Counted from the stretch's first letter, positions 17,909-27,783 are shown. The stretch is 64,000 nt of DNA from Sphingomonas sp. CL5.1 (GCF_013344685.1 NZ_CP050137.1:2225001-2289000); one strand, 5' to 3'. Numbers and translations are program-made. The notes: a model not told the origin generated them from the letters alone.

Positions 17909-20404
17909 ATGCGCGCGATTCGCAAATTGTCCTATGGCCTGTCCGCAAGCGCTTCGGCGTTCGCGCTTCTCGCCGCTGTCCCGGCGCTGGCGCAGGAGGG
18001 CGACGGGACGCAGGCAGCGCCCGCCGATTCCGGCCTCGGCGATGTGGTGGTCACCGCGCGGCGCACCGAGGAGCGCGCGCAGAAGGTACCGGTCGCGATC
18101 ACCGCCTTCACGCAGGACACGATCCGCGAGAAGGCGATCAGCAACGGCACCGACCTCCAGAATTTCACGCCGTCGCTGACCGTGCTGGGCGATGTCGCGC
18201 GCAACCAGGAAACCTATACGATCCGCGGCATGGGTGGCACCGAGAGCCAGGGCGCGGGCAGCGGCCCCGGCGTGGTGGCCTATTTCGCGGAGGTGCCGAC
18301 CTCCGCCAGCGGGCCGGGCAATTTCTTCGATCTCGCCTCGCTTCAGGTGCTGAAGGGGCCGCAAGGCACGTTGTTCGGGCGCAACACCACCGGCGGCGCG
18401 GTGCTGCTGGAGCCGGCGAAGCCTAAGATGAATACGGTCGAGGGCTATGTGCAGGGCACGCTCGGCAGCCTCAGACGGCGCAGCGCGGAGGGTGCGCTCA
18501 ACGTGCCGATCATCGACGACGTGCTGGCGATCCGCCTCGCCGGACAGTTCGACAAGCGCGACGGCTATGTGAAGGATGTCGTCACCGGGCGCGACTATCT
18601 CAACCGCAACAATTACTCGCTGCGGCTGGGCATCCAGTTCAACCCGACCGATACGATCAGCAGCTATACGGCGGTCAACTACATCGACGTGGACGAGCAT
18701 GGCGGCGGCAGCGTGCTGCTCGCGGTGCGGCCGGGCAGCCCCTATGCCGATCTGCTCGCGCCCTATCTCGCCGCGCAGCAGGCGCGCGGGCCGTACAGGA
18801 CCGCGCTAAGCACGCCGACGTTCGAGAAGGCCAAGAGCCTGCTGATCCTCAACAATACGCAATGGCAGCCGACATCCACGCTGACGATCAAGAACATCTT
18901 CAGCTACGCCCACGACCGTTCGACCAGCGCGACCGACCGCGATTCCACGCCCTTGCCGATCGCCGACCTGCTCGGCGCTTTCCCCGGCAGCTACAACAAC
19001 AACCTGGGCACGATCACCGAGGAATTGCAGGTCCGCTACGACGACGGCACCTTCCGGCTGCAGGCGGGCGGCTTCTTCCTCGACCAGAAAAGCCCGCAGT
19101 CGGAGCCGCTGACCTTCCTGACGCGCAACCCGTTGCAGGCGCTGGGCATCCTCGGCGGTGGCCCGGTCGTCCTTCCGCCGGCGCTGCAGGCGGCGCTTGG
19201 TGTCGACGGCCCGCTGCTGCCCGCATTGAGCGTTCAGCCCTATGCCTCGGTGTGGTCGCGCAGCAAGGCTGCCTATGCGCAGGCGCAATACAAGATCACG
19301 CCGACGTTGACCGCCACCGCAGGCTTCCGCTGGACGTGGGATTCGTTCGGCGGCAACATCATGGCCTATCAGGATCCCGCCAGTTATCAGGTGTTCAACC
19401 AATTGGCCGCGCTGGGCGTAATCACGCAGGATCAGGCGGCGCAGGTGATCGGCCTCAACGCCAATCTGTGCGTCTATGACGCATACAAGGCGGTGGCGGC
19501 GGGCGGATATCCGACGCTCTATTACCCGAATTGCACCAGGCCGACCTTCGGCGGAAAGAGCAACGGCCCGACCTGGCAGCTTGGACTGGACTGGCAGGCC
19601 GATCCCTCCACGCTTGTCTATGCCGTGTCGCGGCGTGGCTACAAATCGGGCGCGAACAACCCGATCGTCACGCTGTTCCTGGGTGACAATTATCCGCTGG
19701 CGATCGTGAAGCCTGAGCGCGTGACCGACGCCGAGATCGGCCTGAAGCGCGACTGGACGATCGGTGGAATGAAGGCGCGCACCAACATCGCCGCCTTCTA
19801 CACCTGGTTCAACAATATCCAGGTGATCCAGCGCGCGGCGATCGCCGGGGCGGATATCCTTGCCAATGCGCAGAAAGCGCGCGTTATGGGGCTGGAGTTC
19901 GAGGGTGTACTCCAGCCGTTCCGGGCGCTGACGCTGAGCGGCACCTATTCCTATAACGACGCGAAATATCTCGATTATACGACGATCGCGATTCCCGCGA
20001 TCCCCTCGGCTCTGACCGCGGCGCAGCCGTCGATGAACCTGTCGAGCACGCCGTTCACCTTCGTCGCACGGCACAAGTTCAGCGTCGACGGGCGGCTCGC
20101 GCTGCCAATCCCGGCGTCGGCGGGCGACATGGCGTTGCGCGCGACCTATGCGTGGCAATCGCGCGAGCGGGTGGCGTCCGATCCGCAGCCGTTCGATACG
20201 CAGGCGCCCTATGGCCTGCTCAACCTGCGGCTCGAATGGAACAACGTGCGCGGCGCGCCGCTCGATCTCGCCTTCTACGGCACGAACGTGACCGGCACGA
20301 AATATCGCGTCACGGCCAATACGGGCTACAACAACACCGGCTTCTCCAATTCTATCTATGGCGAGCCGGCGCAATATGGGTTCGAGTTGAGGTATCGGTT
20401 CTGA
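17909..20404 (+). CDS. TonB-dependent outer-membrane receptor (sugar operon)
   Basis: An 831-residue TonB-dependent receptor. The signal peptide ends near AAVPALAQ, and a TonB-box-like segment GDVVVTARRTEERAQKVPVA precedes the plug (~50-170, with VLKGPQGTLFGRNTTGGAV). The beta-barrel follows and ends in the outer-membrane C-terminal pattern FELRYRF. The ATG at 17909 is preceded by GGGGAGGG; the frame extends upstream only through a TTG that overlaps the operator. It probably imports the sugar or glycoside used by the genes behind it; its stop and the next start share a TGATG. Confidence 0.95.
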   Translation: MRAIRKLSYGLSASASAFALLAAVPALAQEGDGTQAAPADSGLGDVVVTARRTEERAQKVPVAITAFTQDTIREKAISNGTDLQNFTPSLTVLGDVARNQETYTIRGMGGTESQGAGSGPGVVAYFAEVPTSASGPGNFFDLASLQVLKGPQGTLFGRNTTGGAVLLEPAKPKMNTVEGYVQGTLGSLRRRSAEGALNVPIIDDVLAIRLAGQFDKRDGYVKDVVTGRDYLNRNNYSLRLGIQFNPTDTISSYTAVNYIDVDEHGGGSVLLAVRPGSPYADLLAPYLAAQQARGPYRTALSTPTFEKAKSLLILNNTQWQPTSTLTIKNIFSYAHDRSTSATDRDSTPLPIADLLGAFPGSYNNNLGTITEELQVRYDDGTFRLQAGGFFLDQKSPQSEPLTFLTRNPLQALGILGGGPVVLPPALQAALGVDGPLLPALSVQPYASVWSRSKAAYAQAQYKITPTLTATAGFRWTWDSFGGNIMAYQDPASYQVFNQLAALGVITQDQAAQVIGLNANLCVYDAYKAVAAGGYPTLYYPNCTRPTFGGKSNGPTWQLGLDWQADPSTLVYAVSRRGYKSGANNPIVTLFLGDNYPLAIVKPERVTDAEIGLKRDWTIGGMKARTNIAAFYTWFNNIQVIQRAAIAGADILANAQKARVMGLEFEGVLQPFRALTLSGTYSYNDAKYLDYTTIAIPAIPSALTAAQPSMNLSSTPFTFVARHKFSVDGRLALPIPASAGDMALRATYAWQSRERVASDPQPFDTQAPYGLLNLRLEWNNVRGAPLDLAFYGTNVTGTKYRVTANTGYNNTGFSNSIYGEPAQYGFELRYRF

Positions 20405-21735
20405 TGCGCCGGGCGATCCTGTCGCTGGCGGCCCTGCTGCTCGCCTCGTGCGGCAGCGGGCCGGAGCGGCGGGCGATCGACGGCGCGCAGCAGGGGCTGG
20501 TCGAGCGGATGCGGCAGGCCGGCGCGACCGATCTCGACGCCACCGGCCGCGCCGATGGTGGGATGAGCGTGCGCGGCAAGCTTGCCGGGCGCGGCTTCGC
20601 GATCGCGGTGCCCGCCAGGTGGAACGGCGAGGTCCTGCTGTTCGCCAACGGCTATTCGACGCCAGGCACGCCGATCCGGGTGCCCGCTGATCCGGTCGTC
20701 AGCGATTCAACGCTGGGCCTGTTCCCCGCCGCCTATCGCGATGGCTTCGCGGTCGGCGAGAGCGCCTATGACAAATCGGGCATGGCGGTGAAGAGCGCCG
20801 TCCTCAACACGATGCGGCTGCGCGGCTGGTTCGCGAAGCTCGGCGCGACCCGCTTCTATGTCGGCGGCGGGTCGATGGGCGGCAACATCACGCTGGCGCT
20901 GATCGAGAAATATCCGACCGCTTTTTCCGGCGCGCTCGCGGCGTGCGGGGTGACCGGCGGCTGGGAGGAGGAGATCGGCCACCTCGTCGATCTGCGCGCG
21001 AGCTACAATTATTTCACCAAGGGGACCGATTACGCGCTGCCCGGCGACAAGGACATCACCAGCGACGGCATATCGTCGACCCCGCCGACCGGGCTGGGCT
21101 TCGCGCAGCCGGTGTGGTTGATGATGCAGGTAAAGCGGGTGGCGTCGCCGATCGCCCGGCTGTTCAAGGCGGCGCGCGCCAATCCGCAGGGGCCGGAGGC
21201 GAAGATGGTCGCGCGCATCGCCAGCGTCGCCGACGCGGACGCCGATCCGATGAGCGTCGCCTTCCCGATCCTGACCGCGATGGTGGGGATGGACGATATG
21301 AAGGCCAGCTTCGGCGGCCTCGTCTATGGCAACCGGCACAAGGCTTATGCCAGCCCGCTGCTGAACGCGGCGGAGACGGACGCGCTCAATCGCGACATCC
21401 AGCGCAACGACGCCGATCCGGCGGCGGTCGCCTTCGCCGACCAATGGTATCGCCCGACCGGCCGTTTCCTCACCCCGCTGATCGCGGTGCATAACCCGCA
21501 CGACGGGCTGGTGTTCGCCGATCAGGCGCGGATGCTGCGCGCACGGGTCGACGAGGCAGGCAACGATGCGCGGCTGTTCCAGATCTGGGCGCCGTCGCAG
21601 CAGAAGGAAATCCCCACTACCGACCTGACCGGCTGGGGTCATTGCGCATTCACGCCGCGCCAGATGGGGGTGCTGTGGAGCACCTTGCGGCGCTGGGCCG
21701 AGACCGGGCAGCGTCCGGCGGACGGGAGATATTGA
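20404..21735 (+). CDS. Lipoprotein alpha/beta-hydrolase
   Basis: A 443-residue protein with a lipoprotein signal (LSLAALLLASCGS, Cys about residue 17). The fold is alpha/beta-hydrolase: the nucleophile elbow GGGSMGGN carries the Ser, HNPHDGLV the likely Asp, and TGWGHCAFTP the likely His. Membrane anchoring places it in the periplasm or at the outer membrane, next to the receptor. It resembles esterase/peptidase-like hydrolases found beside TonB receptors in sphingomonads; the substrate is unknown. Start TGATG is coupled to the receptor gene. It is the first of three hydrolases of this fold in the operon. Confidence 0.85.
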   Translation: MRRAILSLAALLLASCGSGPERRAIDGAQQGLVERMRQAGATDLDATGRADGGMSVRGKLAGRGFAIAVPARWNGEVLLFANGYSTPGTPIRVPADPVVSDSTLGLFPAAYRDGFAVGESAYDKSGMAVKSAVLNTMRLRGWFAKLGATRFYVGGGSMGGNITLALIEKYPTAFSGALAACGVTGGWEEEIGHLVDLRASYNYFTKGTDYALPGDKDITSDGISSTPPTGLGFAQPVWLMMQVKRVASPIARLFKAARANPQGPEAKMVARIASVADADADPMSVAFPILTAMVGMDDMKASFGGLVYGNRHKAYASPLLNAAETDALNRDIQRNDADPAAVAFADQWYRPTGRFLTPLIAVHNPHDGLVFADQARMLRARVDEAGNDARLFQIWAPSQQKEIPTTDLTGWGHCAFTPRQMGVLWSTLRRWAETGQRPADGRY

Positions 21736-21736
21736 G

Positions 21737-23044
21737 ATGACGATGATCGATCGGCGCGGCGCGATCGGCGTCCTGGCGGGCGGCGCGGCCGTAGCGGGGC
21801 TCCCCGTCACGGCGGCATCGAAGCCCGCCTTTCTGTGGGGCGCGGCGACCGCCGGGCACCAGGTGGAGGGCAATAACGTCAACGCCGACATCTGGCTGCT
21901 GGAGCAGGTCAAGCCCACCATCTTCGTCGAGCCGTCCGGCGACGCGTGCGACAGTCTCAACCGCTGGCGCGAGGATGTCGCGCTGGTGAAGGCGCTCGGG
22001 CTGAACAGCTATCGCTTCTCGGTCGAATGGTCGCGGATCGAGCCGGCGCGGGGGCAGTTCAGCCAGGCCTATCTCGATCATTATGCGCGCATGGTCGCTC
22101 ATTGCCGCGAACAGGGGATCGCGCCGGTCGTCACCCTCAATCATTTCACCTGCCCGCGCTGGTTCGCGGCGGCGGGCGGATGGCTCCAGCAGGACGCGCC
22201 GGACCTGTTCGCGCGCTATTGCGACAAGGTGGCGCGCGCGATGGCGGCGGGGATGAGCCATGTGCTGACCTTCAACGAACCGAACGGGCCGCTCGCCGAG
22301 TCGTGGTCGCTCAATCCGCCCTCGGCGGCGCTGCGCGCGCAGGTGGCGGCGAGCGTCGCGGCGGCGGCGAAGGCGAGCGGGTCGGACCGTTTCTCGCTGC
22401 TCAACGGGGGCGATCCCGAACCGATGATTCCCGGCATCACCGCCGCCCATGTCAAGGCGCGCGAGGCGATCCGCGCGGCGCGCGGCGATCTGCCGATCGG
22501 CATGAGTCTCGCGCTGCCCGATGACGTGGCGGTCGGCGCGGACAGCGCGATCGAGCGCAAGCTCGCCGCCGTCTATGGCCCGTTCTTCGCGGTGATGGAC
22601 AAGGACGATTTCGTCGGCGTGCAGACCTATGAGCGCCGCTATATCGGCCGCGAGCGCGAGGTGCCGCCGCCGCCCGGAACGCCGCGTCGCGCGAACGGCG
22701 CGGAATGGTTCCCGGCCGCCGTCGGCAACGCCGTCCGCTATGCGCACAAGGCGACCGGCAAGCCGGTGATGGTGACGGAGAACGGCATCGAGGCGAGCGA
22801 CGATGCCGATCGCGCGCGCTTCATCCCGGAAGCGGTCGCCTCGGTCGAGGCGGCGATGCGCGACGGGGTGCCGGTGACGGGCTATATCCACTGGTCGCTG
22901 CTCGACAATTTCGAATGGATCAGGGGCTATGCGCCCAAATTCGGTCTGGTCGCGGTCGATCGCACGACCTTCAAGCGCACGCCCAAGCCCAGCGCACAGG
23001 TGCTGGGCCGCATCGCCCGCGCTGGCGGCACGAGGCGGGCATGA
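21737..23044 (+). CDS. Glycoside hydrolase family 1, exported
   Basis: A 435-residue GH1 enzyme (beta-glucosidase/beta-glycosidase type). Retaining catalysis is supported by both glutamates: E181 in TFNEPNGP (acid/base) and E348 in VTENGIE (nucleophile). Other family pieces are FLWGAATAGHQVEG, YRFSVEWSRIEP and GYIHWSLLDNFEW. The N-terminus IDRRGAIGVLAGGAAVAG looks like a twin-arginine signal, so it is probably folded before export to the periplasm. It begins one base after the hydrolase stop. Exact sugar specificity cannot be read. Confidence 0.93.
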   Translation: MTMIDRRGAIGVLAGGAAVAGLPVTAASKPAFLWGAATAGHQVEGNNVNADIWLLEQVKPTIFVEPSGDACDSLNRWREDVALVKALGLNSYRFSVEWSRIEPARGQFSQAYLDHYARMVAHCREQGIAPVVTLNHFTCPRWFAAAGGWLQQDAPDLFARYCDKVARAMAAGMSHVLTFNEPNGPLAESWSLNPPSAALRAQVAASVAAAAKASGSDRFSLLNGGDPEPMIPGITAAHVKAREAIRAARGDLPIGMSLALPDDVAVGADSAIERKLAAVYGPFFAVMDKDDFVGVQTYERRYIGREREVPPPPGTPRRANGAEWFPAAVGNAVRYAHKATGKPVMVTENGIEASDDADRARFIPEAVASVEAAMRDGVPVTGYIHWSLLDNFEWIRGYAPKFGLVAVDRTTFKRTPKPSAQVLGRIARAGGTRRA

Positions 23045-24000
23045 TGCGCCGCGCGGCAATCCTCCTCGCCGGCATCGCGCTGATCGTTGGCGCGGCCGAC
23101 GCGCAGCAGCTCCGCCTGTGGTCCGACACCATCTCGCCCGAGGCGAAGGCGGCGCTGGCGGCCGAGGCGACGCGCCCGCCGGCCGGTCCGACGCCCGAGG
23201 CGCAGCGCGCGCCCATCGATGCGGTGCAGCGCGATCTCGGCGGCCGTCGCCTCGCGCGCTATCGCGTGACGATGAAGGAGGATGTTGTCGCCGGCGTGCC
23301 GGTGCGGATCTTCTCGCCGCCGGGCAAGGCGAAGGAAGGCGCGGTGCTGATGAACCTGCATGGTGGCGGCTTCGTCACCGATGCCGGCTCGATCACTGAG
23401 AATGTCGCGATCGCCGCGCTGACCGGCTATCGCGTGGTGGCGGTGCGTTACCGGCTCGCCCCGGAACATCCCTTCCCGGCGGCGCTGGACGATGCGCTGG
23501 CGGTGTATCGCGCGCTGCTGAAGCAGGGGCGGATCGGGCTTTACGGAACGTCCGCCGGGGCGATCCTCTCCGCTGAACTGGTCGCGCGGCTGCGCGCGGA
23601 GCATCTGCCGCAACCGGCGGCGCTCGGTTTCTTCTCGGGCAGTGCCGATTTAGGCGCGATGGGGGACAGCGTTTCGCTGTTCGCGGACCCGGCGGCGCTC
23701 GCCGCAGTCACGAGCGCCTATCTCGGCGGCACCGATCCGGCCGCGCCGGCATTGTCCCCCGCGCGCGGCGACCTCAAGGGCTGGCCGGCGACCCTGTGCG
23801 TTGCCAGCACGCGCGATTTCCTGCTGAGCGCGACCGCCGCTTTCTGCCGCAAGCTCGACGCCGCCGGAGTCGATGCGCGGCTGGTGGTGTTCGACGGGCT
23901 GCCGCACGCCTTCTGGGCCTATATCGACGCGCCCGAGAGCGACGAGGCGATGGCCGCCATGGCCCGCTTCCTGTCGGCGCGACTGGAGGGAGGGAAATGA
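23041..24000 (+). CDS. HSL-type esterase, exported (first of tandem pair)
   Basis: A 319-residue alpha/beta-hydrolase of the hormone-sensitive-lipase group. The oxyanion motif is HGGGF, the nucleophile GTSAG, the acid Asp in STRDF and the base His in FDGLPHAFW. A signal peptide (residues ~1-21, ending ADA) sends it to the periplasm. Likely substrates are short-chain or aryl esters. Its ATG overlaps the GH1 stop (ATGA). It is a paralogue of the next gene, sharing VXFDGLPHAF and RLAPEH motifs, which suggests a tandem duplication. Confidence 0.92.
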   Translation: MMRRAAILLAGIALIVGAADAQQLRLWSDTISPEAKAALAAEATRPPAGPTPEAQRAPIDAVQRDLGGRRLARYRVTMKEDVVAGVPVRIFSPPGKAKEGAVLMNLHGGGFVTDAGSITENVAIAALTGYRVVAVRYRLAPEHPFPAALDDALAVYRALLKQGRIGLYGTSAGAILSAELVARLRAEHLPQPAALGFFSGSADLGAMGDSVSLFADPAALAAVTSAYLGGTDPAAPALSPARGDLKGWPATLCVASTRDFLLSATAAFCRKLDAAGVDARLVVFDGLPHAFWAYIDAPESDEAMAAMARFLSARLEGGK

Positions 24001-25031
24001 ACCGATCGCTCGCGGCGCTGGCCGCGCTCTCGCTCGCCGCGCCGGCGGCGGCGCAGATCGCCGTGCCGGCGTTCAACCTGCCGATGTCGAACCAGCTCAG
24101 CCCGGAGGCGCTCAAGGTGTTGGAGCGGATGAAGGCCGCCACCGCGCCGCCCGAGATCGAGGGCGATGTCGCGAAGCAGCGCGCCTTCTACCAGAAATAC
24201 AATGACGACCGGCTGGCCGAGATGCGCCGCCACTTCGCCACGCGCGAGACGCATACGACGATGGGCGGCGTGACGGTCGATGTGGTCGAACCGAAGGACG
24301 GGATCGCGCCGGGCAATGCGCAACGCGTGCTCATCAACGTGCATGGCGGGGGCTTCCTGTGGGGCGCGGGCAGCGGGGCGCTGGTCGAGGCGATCCCGAT
24401 CGCCGCGACGATGCGCGTGAAGGTGGTGACGGTCGATTACCGGCTCGCGCCCGAGCATCGCTATCCGGCGGCGTCGGAGGATGTGACGGCGGTCTATCGC
24501 GAATTGCTCAAGAGCTATCGGGCGGAGAATATCGGCATCTACGGCTGCTCGGCCGGTGGAGTCATCACCGCGCAGGCGACGGCGTGGATCGCCTCGAAGG
24601 GGCTACCGCGCCCCGGTGCGATCGGCACCTTCTGCGGCACCGGCGCGCCGTTTTCGGGCGACAGCCCGTATCTTGCCGGGCCGATCACCGGCGGCGCGCC
24701 GCTGCCCGCGCCCGTGCTGCCCCCGGTGCTGCCGGTTTCATACATGGCGGGCGTTCCGGCGAGCGATCCGCTCGCCTATCCGCTGACTTCACCGAATGAG
24801 ATCAAGGCGATGCCGCCGACGCTGCTGCTGGCGGGCGGGCGTGATTTCGCGGTGAGCGCGCTGACGCTGGCGCACCGCCGCCTCGCCGCTGCGGGCGTGG
24901 AGAGCGAGCTGCAAGTGTTCGACGGCTTGCCACACGCCTTCTTCGTCTGGCCCGACATGCCCGAATCGACCGAGGCGTTCGCGACTATCGCGCGCTTCTT
25001 CGATCGCCACCTGGGGCGCCGCTCGCGCTGA
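23997..25031 (+). CDS. HSL-type esterase, exported (second of tandem pair)
   Basis: A 344-residue relative of the preceding esterase. It has a signal peptide (LAALAALSLAAPAAAQ), oxyanion motif HGGGF, nucleophile GCSAGG, acid Asp in AGGRDF, and His in FDGLPHAFF. The segment between nucleophile and acid is longer than in its neighbour (about 300 bases with several PLPAPVLPPVLP prolines), so its active-site cover probably differs, and so may its substrate. ATGA overlap with the previous gene and TGATG with the transporter gene. Confidence 0.92.
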   Translation: MNRSLAALAALSLAAPAAAQIAVPAFNLPMSNQLSPEALKVLERMKAATAPPEIEGDVAKQRAFYQKYNDDRLAEMRRHFATRETHTTMGGVTVDVVEPKDGIAPGNAQRVLINVHGGGFLWGAGSGALVEAIPIAATMRVKVVTVDYRLAPEHRYPAASEDVTAVYRELLKSYRAENIGIYGCSAGGVITAQATAWIASKGLPRPGAIGTFCGTGAPFSGDSPYLAGPITGGAPLPAPVLPPVLPVSYMAGVPASDPLAYPLTSPNEIKAMPPTLLLAGGRDFAVSALTLAHRRLAAAGVESELQVFDGLPHAFFVWPDMPESTEAFATIARFFDRHLGRRSR

Positions 25032-26254
25032 TGCGGACGCGGACCATCATCGCGCTGGCGCTGGGATATGCGCTGGTCGGCATCCTGATGAACAGCGTCG
25101 GGGTGGTGATCCTGCAATCGATCCGCCATTTCGACGCGACCAAGCCGATGGGTTCGACGCTGGAGGCGTGCAAGGACCTGTCGGTGGTGGCGGCGAGCTT
25201 CCTGCTGGCGACGCGCATCCCCGCCTTCGGCTATCGCCGCACGCTGATGGCGGTGATGGCCGCGATGGCGCTGGCGTGCGTGGCGGCATCCTTCGCCAAT
25301 GCCTTCACCGCGATGCAATTGCTGTTCGTGGTGACAGGCCTGTCGTTCGGCGCGGCGAAGGTGGCGACCTATGCGGCGATCGGCCTCGTCGCGCACGATG
25401 CCGACGATCACGCCGCCGTCACCGGGCAGATCGAGGGCGTGTTCATGATCGGGCTGCTGGCCGGCGTGTGGCTGTTCGGCGCGTTCGTCGCGCGGGATAC
25501 GGCGGGCGGATCATGGCTCGGCGTCTATCGCCTGCTGGCGGCAGGCTTCGCGTTGGTCGCGCTGGCATGGCTGGCGGTGCCGCTCGACGAGCGCGGCGCG
25601 ATCGCGCCGGAGGCAGCGCGCGCCGGCTGGCGGCAGATGGCGGCGCTGGCGGCCCTGCCCACCACGATCGCCGTGCTCGCGGCGCTGTTCCTCTACGTGC
25701 TGATCGAGCAGGGGGTGGGGAGCTGGCTGCCTACCTTCAACAACGAGGTGCTGCGCCTGTCGCCCGCGATGAGCGTGGAGATGTCCAGCATCTATGTCGG
25801 CGCGCTTGCGGTCGGGCGGTTCGCGTCCGCGCCGCTGTTCCGCCGGTTCGGCTGGCTGCCGGTGCTGCTCGGCTGTGTGGCAGGGGCGGCGGCGCTGATG
25901 GCGGTCGCGCTGCCGCTGGCGCGCGGCGTGGACGCCAGCGCGGCGCAGGGTTGGGCGGACGCGCCGGCCGCCGCCTTCCTCTTTCCGCTGATCGGGGTGA
26001 TGCTCGCGCCGATCTATCCCACGCTCTGCTCCGTCGCGCTGAGCGGTCTCGCGAAAGGCCGGCAGGCGGCGCTGATGGGGCTGATCGTGATCTTCTCCGC
26101 GCTCGGCGGGACGCTCGGTTCGCTGATCGTCAGCCTGATGTTCCAGCACGCGCCGGGCCGATATGTCTTCTACATCCTGCTGCTGCCACTCGCGCTGATC
26201 GGCGCGGTCCTGCCCGTCATCCGGCGGCGGCAGGCGCCGGAGGTGGCGGCATGA
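25031..26254 (+). CDS. MFS sugar transporter
   Basis: A 407-residue inner-membrane protein with about twelve hydrophobic helices and the major-facilitator layout. A basic cytoplasmic loop (RIPAFGYRRTL) separates early helices and a long loop sits mid-protein (LDERGAIAPEAARAGWRQ). It resembles fucose-permease-like and related sugar porters. It sits between the periplasmic hydrolases and the cytosolic trehalase, so it probably carries their product across the inner membrane. The start overlaps the esterase stop and its stop overlaps the trehalase start. Confidence 0.88.
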   Translation: MRTRTIIALALGYALVGILMNSVGVVILQSIRHFDATKPMGSTLEACKDLSVVAASFLLATRIPAFGYRRTLMAVMAAMALACVAASFANAFTAMQLLFVVTGLSFGAAKVATYAAIGLVAHDADDHAAVTGQIEGVFMIGLLAGVWLFGAFVARDTAGGSWLGVYRLLAAGFALVALAWLAVPLDERGAIAPEAARAGWRQMAALAALPTTIAVLAALFLYVLIEQGVGSWLPTFNNEVLRLSPAMSVEMSSIYVGALAVGRFASAPLFRRFGWLPVLLGCVAGAAALMAVALPLARGVDASAAQGWADAPAAAFLFPLIGVMLAPIYPTLCSVALSGLAKGRQAALMGLIVIFSALGGTLGSLIVSLMFQHAPGRYVFYILLLPLALIGAVLPVIRRRQAPEVAA

Positions 26255-27783
26255 CGCTCGCCCCGCCGCCCTCCGCGCTGTTCGGCCCCTTGTTCGAGGC
26301 GGTGCAGCGCGCGCGCCTCCATGCCGATTCCAAGACGTTCGCCGACGCCGTGCCGCGCCGTGTGCCGGACGCCATCCTTGCCGACTGGCTCGCCGCCCCA
26401 GTTCGCGACGCCACCGCGCTCAGGACGTTCGTCGCCGCCAATTTCCAATTGCCGCCGGAGCGGGGCGACCTTCCCGCCGGGCTGGACGAGCTGGCCGATC
26501 ACATTCGGCAGCTATGGCGCTGGCTGACTCGCCCGCCGCTGTCGCCGCGCGAGGGCGAATCCGCGCTGGCGGTGGCGCGATGCCATGTCGTGCCCGGCGG
26601 CCGCTTCCGTGAGCTTTATTATTGGGACAGCTATTTCACCATGCTGGGCCTCGTCCGGTCCGGGCGGCAGGATCTGGTGGAAGACATGATCGCCGTGTTC
26701 GGCGATCTGCTCGACAGCTACGGCCATATCCCGAACGGCACGCGCAGCTATTATCTGTCGCGCTCGCACCCGCCGGTCTTCTACCTGATGGCGGCCTTGT
26801 CGCAGGACGGATCGGAGGCGGCGCGGCGCCGGCGGCTGGAGTGGATGCGGATCGAGCATCGCTTCTGGATGGCGGGGGAAGAGAATCTGGCTCCCGGCGC
26901 GGCGCATCGCCGCGTGGCGCGACTCCCCGACGGCAGCCTCCTCAACCGTTACTGGGACGACCGCCCCGCGCCGCGCGACGAATCCTGGCGCGAGGACGTC
27001 GCGCTGGCCGAAGCCAATCCGGGCCGCGACGCGGGCGCCCTGTGGCGCGAGCTGCGCGCCGGAGCGGAGAGCGGCTGGGATTTCAGCTCACGCTGGCTGG
27101 ACGATCCCGCCGATCTCGCCTCGATCCGCGCGACCAGCTTGCTGCCGATCGACCTCAACAGCCTGCTGCACGGGCTGGAGCGCGCGATCGCGACGGCGGC
27201 GGAGGAATTGGGCGAGGCACGGACGGCGGCGCTGTTCGCCGCCCGCGCGGCGGCGCGCGCGGCGGCGATCGAGAAGCATCTGTGGAACGAGGCGCTGGGC
27301 CATTACGCCGATCACGATCTTGCTCGCGGCTTGGTCGACCACCGGCTGACCGGCGCGACCGCTTTCCCCCTGTTCTGCGGCATCGCGCGACCGGATCGCG
27401 CGCGCCTGACGGCGGAGTCGCTCGCCGGCCTGCTGCGCGCCGGCGGGCTGCTGGCGACGACGGTCCATTCCGGGCAGCAATGGGATGCGCCGAACGGCTG
27501 GGCGCCGCTGCAATGGGTCGCGGTGGAGGGGCTGCGCGCCTATGGCTGTCGTGCGCTGGCGGAAGATATCGCCGGTCGCTGGGTCGCCATGGTCGAGGCG
27601 ACCTATCGCGAAACCGGGCTGCTGTTCGAGAAATATGACGTGGAGGCGTGTCGCGGTGGCGGCGGCGGCGAATATGCGCCGGTCACCGGATTCGGCTGGA
27701 CCAATGGGGTGACGCTGGCGCTGCTCGACCGAGTCGCGCTGGGTGAGCGATCACGCGAGAAGATCAGTGGCCACGGCCGGTAA
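26251..27783 (+). CDS. Trehalase, GH37, cytoplasmic
   Basis: A 510-residue trehalase that splits trehalose into two glucose. Both GH37 signatures are present: PGGRFRELYYWDSYFTMLGL at ~115-134 and QWDAPNGWAPLQW at ~410-422. The likely catalytic pair is D277 in ESGWDFSSRW and E460 in LFEKYD; a Gly-rich loop GGGGGEY follows. No signal peptide is visible, so it is TreF-like and cytoplasmic. It is the last gene of the operon, coupled to the MFS gene by ATGA, and implies that trehalose or a close analogue reaches the cytosol. Confidence 0.95.
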   Translation: MTLAPPPSALFGPLFEAVQRARLHADSKTFADAVPRRVPDAILADWLAAPVRDATALRTFVAANFQLPPERGDLPAGLDELADHIRQLWRWLTRPPLSPREGESALAVARCHVVPGGRFRELYYWDSYFTMLGLVRSGRQDLVEDMIAVFGDLLDSYGHIPNGTRSYYLSRSHPPVFYLMAALSQDGSEAARRRRLEWMRIEHRFWMAGEENLAPGAAHRRVARLPDGSLLNRYWDDRPAPRDESWREDVALAEANPGRDAGALWRELRAGAESGWDFSSRWLDDPADLASIRATSLLPIDLNSLLHGLERAIATAAEELGEARTAALFAARAAARAAAIEKHLWNEALGHYADHDLARGLVDHRLTGATAFPLFCGIARPDRARLTAESLAGLLRAGGLLATTVHSGQQWDAPNGWAPLQWVAVEGLRAYGCRALAEDIAGRWVAMVEATYRETGLLFEKYDVEACRGGGGGEYAPVTGFGWTNGVTLALLDRVALGERSREKISGHGR

